Part shown: in pieces, positions 5,540-9,825 of the stretch
Position numbering within the stretch: the first letter of the stretch is position 1
Layout: each line of letters begins with the position of its first letter
Source of the DNA: Methylocapsa sp.
Lineage (GTDB): Bacteria > Pseudomonadota > Alphaproteobacteria > Rhizobiales > Beijerinckiaceae
Direction of reading: 5' to 3'
Assembly (NCBI GenBank): GCA_003162995.1
Contig: PLUZ01000198.1
Location: forward strand, 1-9,825
Length of the DNA stretch: 9,825 bases
Made by a program: the position numbers and the translations under genes
The notes under the pieces: model-generated
What the model was told of the DNA's origin: nothing
Database searches by the model: none
The model's input: only the letters and a program-made list of their open reading frames with translations

Positions 5540-7510
5540 ATGGATTTGCGTGGACCCAGCGGGATTAGTGCCGCGCCCTCCCGGGCGTTGGCCCGCGTGC
5601 CGCCGAATCCGGCACTTTCCTCACTTCCGGGAAAGCCCCTAGCGCGCTCCCCCGTCAAATTGCCGGCCGCCCTCGCCTTTCTCTCCGCTTATGGTGTCGA
5701 TTCGGGATTATTGCATTCGGCGGCCGAGGAGGCATGCCGGCAAGCCGTTGCGCCGGAGGCCGCTTTGCTCGCGAGCGGGACGGTCCGGGAGAGCGTCTTT
5801 TATCGCTGCCTTGCGCACTATCTTGGCGTGGCCTTTGTCGAAGGTGACGTGATGCTCGGAGCCGGAGCACGGTATCCCTATGCGATTCATAGCGGGATCG
5901 CACCCCTCGACGGGCGCGGCGGCTACCGCTGGCTTTCGGCGCCGCGCGGCCAAATGCTGGCGGAGCTTTTGGCCCGCGCCCGGCGGGGCGAATGCTTTTC
6001 GATGGACCTCGCGATCACGACGCCGTCGCATATGTCCCGCTTATTGTGTGCGGGCGCGACTTCAACGGTCCTGTGGGAGGCGAGTCTCGGTCTCGCCAAT
6101 CTCGATCCGAGTCTTTCCGCGAAAGCGGGCGCAAGTCCGGCGCAATGCGCTTTTGCCATGGCGGCCACGAGTGCCGCCAGCTTTGCATTTTGCCTGACGC
6201 CGGAGCCGGCCCTCGCCTTCGTCTCTTTAGCGATGACCTGTTTTTTCCTGGCCTCGATATGGCTTCGCCTTTTTGCCGGAGCGGCGAGTACGGCTGGCGG
6301 CCGGGAGCCGTACCGCCCCCGTGTCGAGGACCGCCGGTTGCCGGTCTATTCGGTCGTCGTCGCACTGCACCGGGAGGCACGCGTCGTGCCGCAACTCATC
6401 GCCGCGCTCGACGCGATAGACTATCCGCGGAGCAAGCTCGACATCAAGCTCGTGATCGAGCATGACGACCATGCGACGCGGCATGCGATCGAGGCTTTGC
6501 ACCTGCCCGCCACCTATGAGATCGTCGTCGCGCCGGCTGGCTGGCCGAGGACGAAACCCCGTGCGCTGAATATCGCCTTGCCCCTCGTGCGCGGCGAACT
6601 CCTCGTCGTCTTCGATGCCGAAGACGCCCCCGCCCCAGGACAATTGCGCGAAGCGGCGGAGCGGTTCTTGCGCTCCCCGCGCGAGCTTGCCTGCCTTCAG
6701 GCGCGGCTCGCGATCGACAATATCGAGGATTCCTGGCTAACCCGGCTCTTCGCCGTTGAGTATGCCGTTTTGTTCGATGTGTTGAACCCTGGCCTTGCTG
6801 AGCTTGGCCTGCCGCTGCCTCTCGGCGGGTCGTCCAATCATTTTCGCACCGGGGTTTTGCGCGAAGTCTGCGGCTGGGATGCCTGGAACGTGACCGAAGA
6901 TGCCGATCTCGGCCTTCGTCTCGCCCGCTTCGGCTTCCATATCGGCATTTTGCCATCGAGCACGCAGGAAGAGGCACCAGCCCGGCTCGATGCCTGGCTG
7001 ACGCAGCGCCGCCGCTGGTCGAAGGGCTGGATGCAAACCTTCATTACGCTTACCCGCGATCCCCGCCGCCTCATCTGCGAGCTTGGCGCCGCCAACAGCC
7101 TGGCGCTTGCCTTGACGATGACTGGCTTGGTGATCGCGCCGCCGCTCTGGCCATTTTTTGCCTGGCTCTTCGTCCATGATCTCCGCGCCGGTCTGCCCTC
7201 GCCCGACTCCGCCCTCGCTCTGATGGAGGCGGTGCTATGGATGTCGGCTTGTCTATTCGGGGCAGGGTCCATCCTATGGCTCGCGCTGCTTGGCATGAAG
7301 CGGCGCAAGCTGCTTGGTCTTTGGCCTTATCTGCCGCTGCTCTTTCCCTATTATCTGCTGACCTCGGCCGCGGCTTGGCTGGCGCTCTATGATCTTATTC
7401 TGCGGCCCTATCATTGGCACAAGACCGAGCATGGCCTCGCCAAGACCTCGCGGCAAGCCATGCTGACGCTCGCGGCGCGGGCCGCGGCGGCGAAAGCCAA
7501 TCTGCTGTGA
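5540..7510 (+). CDS. membrane glycosyltransferase family 2 with fused N-terminal domain (cellulose-synthase-like/XagB-like)
   Basis: A processive-type glycosyltransferase of 656 residues, probably making or exporting a surface polysaccharide at the inner membrane. The N-terminal part (about 40-190) holds a segment LLASGTVRESVFYRCLA...LGVAFV (76-100) that resembles the MshEN-like domain of some large glycosyltransferases. Two helices follow (about 201-219 and 223-247), then the GT2 catalytic domain (268-500): EHDD 307-310, KPRALN 339-344, the metal-binding D-A-E-D 359-362, the TED base region 452-454 and QRRRW 489-493, the signature of synthases that extend chains. Three or four further C-terminal helices (519-620) end in PYHWHKTEHG. 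All catalytic motifs are intact. The ATG at 5540 has only a weak GGA three bases upstream; GTG 5597 is an alternative. The sugar substrate is unknown. Confidence 0.88.
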   Translation: MDLRGPSGISAAPSRALARVPPNPALSSLPGKPLARSPVKLPAALAFLSAYGVDSGLLHSAAEEACRQAVAPEAALLASGTVRESVFYRCLAHYLGVAFVEGDVMLGAGARYPYAIHSGIAPLDGRGGYRWLSAPRGQMLAELLARARRGECFSMDLAITTPSHMSRLLCAGATSTVLWEASLGLANLDPSLSAKAGASPAQCAFAMAATSAASFAFCLTPEPALAFVSLAMTCFFLASIWLRLFAGAASTAGGREPYRPRVEDRRLPVYSVVVALHREARVVPQLIAALDAIDYPRSKLDIKLVIEHDDHATRHAIEALHLPATYEIVVAPAGWPRTKPRALNIALPLVRGELLVVFDAEDAPAPGQLREAAERFLRSPRELACLQARLAIDNIEDSWLTRLFAVEYAVLFDVLNPGLAELGLPLPLGGSSNHFRTGVLREVCGWDAWNVTEDADLGLRLARFGFHIGILPSSTQEEAPARLDAWLTQRRRWSKGWMQTFITLTRDPRRLICELGAANSLALALTMTGLVIAPPLWPFFAWLFVHDLRAGLPSPDSALALMEAVLWMSACLFGAGSILWLALLGMKRRKLLGLWPYLPLLFPYYLLTSAAAWLALYDLILRPYHWHKTEHGLAKTSRQAMLTLAARAAAAKANLL

Positions 7511-7556
7511 GGGGATGGATCGAAACCCACATTCCAGATCTTTTTTGCGTCGGCGG

Positions 7557-7600
7557 CAATCGTACCAAAGTGTTTCACGTGAAACACTTTGGTACGATTG
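7557..7600. repeat. perfect 44-bp palindrome containing parS
   Basis: The 22 bases 7557-7578 are exactly complementary in reverse to 7579-7600, with no loop and no mismatch. The middle 16 bases are parS; the 14-base outer arms (CAATCGTACCAAAG and its complement) extend the symmetry well beyond what ParB needs. It lies 46 bases after the glycosyltransferase stop codon. There is no T-run after it, so it is unlikely to be only a terminator. Confidence 0.95.
7571..7586. promoter_or_regulatory. parS: parS centromere site (ParB binding)
   Basis: TGTTTCACGTGAAACA is an exact match to the bacterial chromosomal parS consensus, the site where the ParB CTPase loads and from which it spreads to organise and segregate the replication origin with ParA and SMC. 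Chromosomal parS sites cluster near the replication origin, so this window is probably origin-proximal. The site is between genes, as is common. No parA or parB is in the window and no second copy was found. Confidence 0.9.
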
Positions 7601-7908
7601 GGGCCTCAAACCTTACAAGCCCACAGACAGCGGTTCCGTCTGCAATCTTGTATGATCGGCCAAAATTTCGCGACCATTGCGGGAGGGCGGCAGCGGCGCC
7701 GCGATGGACTGCTTAGTTGCCGAAGGCTTGCGCAGATGTAAGGTTTAACGGAATCACGGGCGGTACATGGGATGCCCGAAGCGCCGCCGCATGGCCGCGT
7801 CCGTCACCGGCTTCCGCGCAGGGCCTCATGACTCAAACGATGAATTGTTCGGTCTGCGGCCAGGTCTTAGTTTGAATTTCTGCTTTGCGTCCAGAGGGGA
7901 CCAAAAGT
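7601..7908. other. gene-free stretch between parS and the toxin-antitoxin operon
   Basis: No convincing gene, tRNA or mobile element is visible here. A 9-bp inverted repeat (AAACCTTAC 7608-7616, GTAAGGTTT 7738-7746) and a small hairpin (CAGAC 7624-7628, GTCTG 7638-7642) are the only structures noted. It may be a remnant of rearranged DNA at the boundary of the accessory block to the right. Confidence 0.4.
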
Positions 7909-7909
7909 C

Positions 7910-7938
7910 TTCCAAGTTTTCGGAGGAAAGGCTATAAT
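7910..7938 (+). promoter_or_regulatory. promoter of the toxin-antitoxin operon (candidate)
   Basis: A perfect -10 hexamer TATAAT lies at 7933-7938. The hexamer 17 bases upstream, TTCCAA at 7910-7915, is a weak -35. Transcription would begin about at the ATG at 7945, implying a leaderless message. A strong Shine-Dalgarno-like GGAGGAAAGG at 7922-7931 overlaps the spacer and would only be transcribed from a promoter further upstream. An imperfect dyad, TCTTCC/GGAGGA at 7908-7927, could be an operator. Confidence 0.4.
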
Positions 7939-7944
7939 TTGACT

Positions 7945-8172
7945 ATGACAAAGCTCCTCGAACAGGCTGTTGAAGCCGCCCGCGCTCTGCCCCCTGAAAT
8001 GCAGGACGCGCTTGCTCGGATGCTCCTGCAATTTGCCGGTGAAGATCAGCCGGTGATCCAACTGACGGCCGAGGAAGAATCCTCGTTTGAAGCATCCCTT
8101 GCACAGGCTGACCGAGGCGAGTTTGCGACGGACGAACAGATACGCGCCATCTGGGCGAAGCATGGCTTGTGA
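7945..8172 (+). CDS. type II antitoxin, RelB/ParD-like
   Basis: A 75-residue acidic protein. An N-terminal helical part (LLEQAVEAARALPPEMQDAL) resembles the dimerising region of small antitoxins. The C-terminal part LAQADRGEFATDEQIRAIWAKHGL-like (residues about 52-75) is the recurring ending of antitoxins paired with ParE/RelE toxins and probably wraps the toxin. ATG 7945 is chosen because it opens the recognisable protein; TTG 7939, eight bases after GGAGGAAAGG, is an equally possible start adding two residues, and TTG 7885 would add 20 unconserved residues. Its stop overlaps the toxin start by four bases (GTGA), so the two are translationally coupled. It should neutralise the toxin and may repress the operon. 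Confidence 0.75.
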   Translation: MTKLLEQAVEAARALPPEMQDALARMLLQFAGEDQPVIQLTAEEESSFEASLAQADRGEFATDEQIRAIWAKHGL

Positions 8173-8519
8173 AGCTGCGCTATACCCTTCGCGGTGCTGC
8201 CGAACTTGATAAAGTTCTGGTTACTATCGAGGAGCGCTCGCCGCAGGGTGCCCGTCACGTACAGGCGCGTATTCAGGCCATCATTAATCTCTTATTGCAG
8301 TATCCCTATGCAGGCCAGCCTACAAGCAAGGGACGCTTGCGCCGCGTGGTGGCTTTCCCCTATCCCTACCTGATTTTCTTAGCTTGGCTTACCGAGGAAT
8401 ATGAGAAATCGGAATTCCGACACACTTGGTCGACGACAATGGAAGTCCTCATCACGGTGTTTGTCTTCTGTGAATTGGGAATTGACGTTTTGAAGCCAGT
8501 TGGCCTGATTCATCAGTGA
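8169..8519 (+). CDS. ParE/RelE-superfamily toxin with divergent C-terminus
   Basis: A 116-residue protein with a GTG start inside the antitoxin's stop (GTGA). The first ~78 residues match the ParE pattern: AAELDKVLVTIEERSPQGAR, then ARIQAIINLL, YPYAGQPTSKGRLRRVV and the core strand YPYLIF. ParE toxins usually attack DNA gyrase, RelE members cleave mRNA on the ribosome; this one is nearer ParE in style. After YPYLIF the usual strand is degenerate (LAWLTEEYEKSEFRHTW) though RHT is kept, and about 25 extra residues follow where relatives end. This may be a lost stop codon or a decayed, possibly inactive toxin. No other frame restores a better ending. Confidence 0.72.
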   Translation: MKLRYTLRGAAELDKVLVTIEERSPQGARHVQARIQAIINLLLQYPYAGQPTSKGRLRRVVAFPYPYLIFLAWLTEEYEKSEFRHTWSTTMEVLITVFVFCELGIDVLKPVGLIHQ

Positions 8520-8549
8520 TCCGTCGCCGACGATTTCGAGGCTTGCGCT

Positions 8550-9338
8550 ATGACCACACCGTCTTTTCTTTCCCTTTTCCCAACGCCACAAAACTTGTTG
8601 GCATTGACGCCTGAAGACCTTGGTGGCGCGATTATCGAAGTTGTCCCGCCGCTCATCCAAAATGGAATGTTCAATATTCACTCGCTCCTGAATCCCCTCT
8701 ACCAACCCCGTGGCCCATCCTATCCCCCAGAATCGCGGCGTCCCGTCATGATTGCGTTTACGGAGGCACTTTCTTGGCTAATCACGCACGGACTCATTGT
8801 CATTGATCCGGAGCAACCTGCGGTCTGGTATAGGATAACTCGCCGCGCTGCCGACCTATGCACGCGGTCTGACGTAGAAGCTTTCCGCAAAGGGCGTATC
8901 CTGCCCGACGACCTTCTGCCCGCTCTCTTTACTCAAAAGGTCGTGCCGCTATTCCGTCGCGGTGATTACGACGTTGCGGTCTTCCAAGCTTTCAAAGAGG
9001 TCGAAGTCGCAGTCAGGAAAGCGGCCAACGCAAAAAATGCAGGCTATCCCAATTCCGACGTTGGCACTACCTTGATGCGCAAGGCGTTTCATCCTGAAAA
9101 CGGGCCGCTCACCGACATGGCGGTTGTGCCCGCTGAGCGTGATGCCGTGATGCACTTATTCTCCGGTGCTATCGGGCATGCAAAGAACCCAACGAGTCAT
9201 CGAGACGTAGCCATCACCGCCCAAGAGGCCGCGCGGCTTATCATTTTCGCTAGCCATCTTCTCGACATTGTCGAGCAACAGGCCGAAAAGCCGTTTTCGA
9301 GTGTTGGCGTTTCAATAATAATTCGCAATCCCAAGTGA
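8550..9338 (+). CDS. TIGR02391 / Hypoth_Ymh family protein
   Basis: A 262-residue cytoplasmic protein of a patchily distributed family of unknown function, often found in accessory or defence-like gene blocks. Residues about 62-105 (TEALSWLITHGLIVID...WYRITRRA) look like a winged helix. The C-terminal family domain contains DYDVAVFQAFKEVEVAVRKA (139-158), GPLTD (185-189), ER (196-197) and the signature LFSGAIGHAKNPTSHRDV (203-220). The KNP..SHR motif recalls the conserved polar-histidine motif of HEPN-type RNases, but that comparison is inference. The ATG at 8550 has GAGG at 8538-8541, eight bases upstream. It lies 30 bases after the toxin and probably shares its transcript. Confidence 0.82.
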   Translation: MTTPSFLSLFPTPQNLLALTPEDLGGAIIEVVPPLIQNGMFNIHSLLNPLYQPRGPSYPPESRRPVMIAFTEALSWLITHGLIVIDPEQPAVWYRITRRAADLCTRSDVEAFRKGRILPDDLLPALFTQKVVPLFRRGDYDVAVFQAFKEVEVAVRKAANAKNAGYPNSDVGTTLMRKAFHPENGPLTDMAVVPAERDAVMHLFSGAIGHAKNPTSHRDVAITAQEAARLIIFASHLLDIVEQQAEKPFSSVGVSIIIRNPK

Positions 9339-9478
9339 GTATCGCAGAGTTTCCATATTGCCGCTTACGCGAATCTGCGCCGCACAATCCACTGTAGCGA
9401 ATGGCGGCTCCGCATCATGAGCAGAGATTCAAACTGCTACACTCCCGGTCGGCGCGGAGGCTTGCTTCTCTGAATGAG

Positions 9479-9715
9479 TTAGTCACAATGGATCTCTCTG
9501 CATGTGCTTCTAAATCGCGCACGACAATTCGCATATGCGTCAGAACGATGCTCTATTGGCTCGCTTTCGGCATCCCTCCTACAATAAGGGACCAGATCGT
9601 GGATGCACTCCGAATAATGGGTGCATCTGGCCAGGTTGAATCTCCGTTCTGCTAAGGCCGACGCTGTCATTATTACCGAGAACGTGCACAAAGACATGAC
9701 AAGAAGCGCGCGCAT
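9479..9715 (-). CDS. small secreted cysteine-rich protein, unknown function
   Basis: A 78-residue product on the - strand. It begins with a clear Sec signal peptide (MRALLVMSLCTFSVIMTASA) and a likely cleavage after ALA at residue 22. The mature ~56 residues are basic and contain six cysteines (31, 37, 45, 64, 72, 77), suggesting up to three disulfides in the periplasm. An upstream in-frame start at 9781 would place 22 residues before the signal peptide and is rejected. GAGAG precedes the chosen ATG by about six bases, a modest ribosome binding site. It converges on the Ymh-family gene. No family is recognised; the signal peptide and cysteine pattern are the case for it being real. Confidence 0.6.
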   Translation of the reverse strand: MRALLVMSLCTFSVIMTASALAERRFNLARCTHYSECIHDLVPYCRRDAESEPIEHRSDAYANCRARFRSTCREIHCD

Positions 9716-9825
9716 TTTTTCTCTCACTTCACATTCTCTGGTGTTTCGAAGCTGAAACCGCGCCAGCGAAGGCTGATCCAAATTACTAGTCTATCCCAAG
9801 TCCCGAAGAGAACGACCCATCGGCC

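Noticed and set aside
7557..7600. The palindrome as an intrinsic terminator for the glycosyltransferase
   Set aside because: No T-run follows the stem and the core is an exact parS, a better explanation.
7601..7760. Possible tRNA or integration site next to parS
   Set aside because: No cloverleaf, TTC loop or CCA-type acceptor could be traced on either strand.
9401..9655. 84-residue + strand reading frame
   Set aside because: No ribosome binding site or domain, and it overlaps the - strand gene with a signal peptide.

Overview
The window looks like chromosomal DNA of an alphaproteobacterium of the order Hyphomicrobiales (Rhizobiales), plausibly near Beijerinckiaceae or Methylocystaceae. The evidence is the MetK and TrmB sequences, an XRE regulator of the kind found next to metK in this order, a LuxI of the BjaI/RpaI type, and intergenic repeats of the sort scattered through these genomes. 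Taxonomy is inferred from protein style only.

Left part (1-1693): a quorum-sensing pair on the + strand, a LuxR-type acyl-homoserine-lactone receptor (183-932) followed by a LuxI-type synthase (1061-1693). Both have good ribosome binding sites at starts downstream of the longest possible start. Possible lux-box-like dyads lie upstream of each gene. A 477-bp gene-free stretch follows (1694-2170), filled by two repeat elements and a GC-rich hairpin.

Middle (2171-4843): a housekeeping block of XRE regulator (GTG start), metK (TTG start) and trmB. The XRE-metK segment is bracketed by two inverted copies of a ~93-bp repeat (1926-2017 and 3949-4041). MetK makes S-adenosylmethionine, which both LuxI and TrmB consume.

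Right-middle (4844-7510): a 123-bp segment closed by a perfect 11-bp inverted repeat, a possible micro-ORF whose Shine-Dalgarno lies in a hairpin, a small three-helix membrane protein, and a large membrane glycosyltransferase of family 2 with a fused N-terminal domain.

Right (7511-9825): 46 bp after the glycosyltransferase stop is a perfect 44-bp palindrome whose centre is an exact match to the canonical ParB-binding site parS (TGTTTCACGTGAAACA). This suggests the window lies in the origin-proximal centromere region. It is followed by an accessory stretch: a RelB/ParD-like antitoxin, an overlapping ParE-like toxin with an odd C-terminus, and a TIGR02391 (Hypoth_Ymh) family protein, apparently one operon. 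A convergent small secreted cysteine-rich protein lies on the - strand. The most notable item is parS inside a much longer perfect palindrome; no wholly new system is clearly demonstrated.
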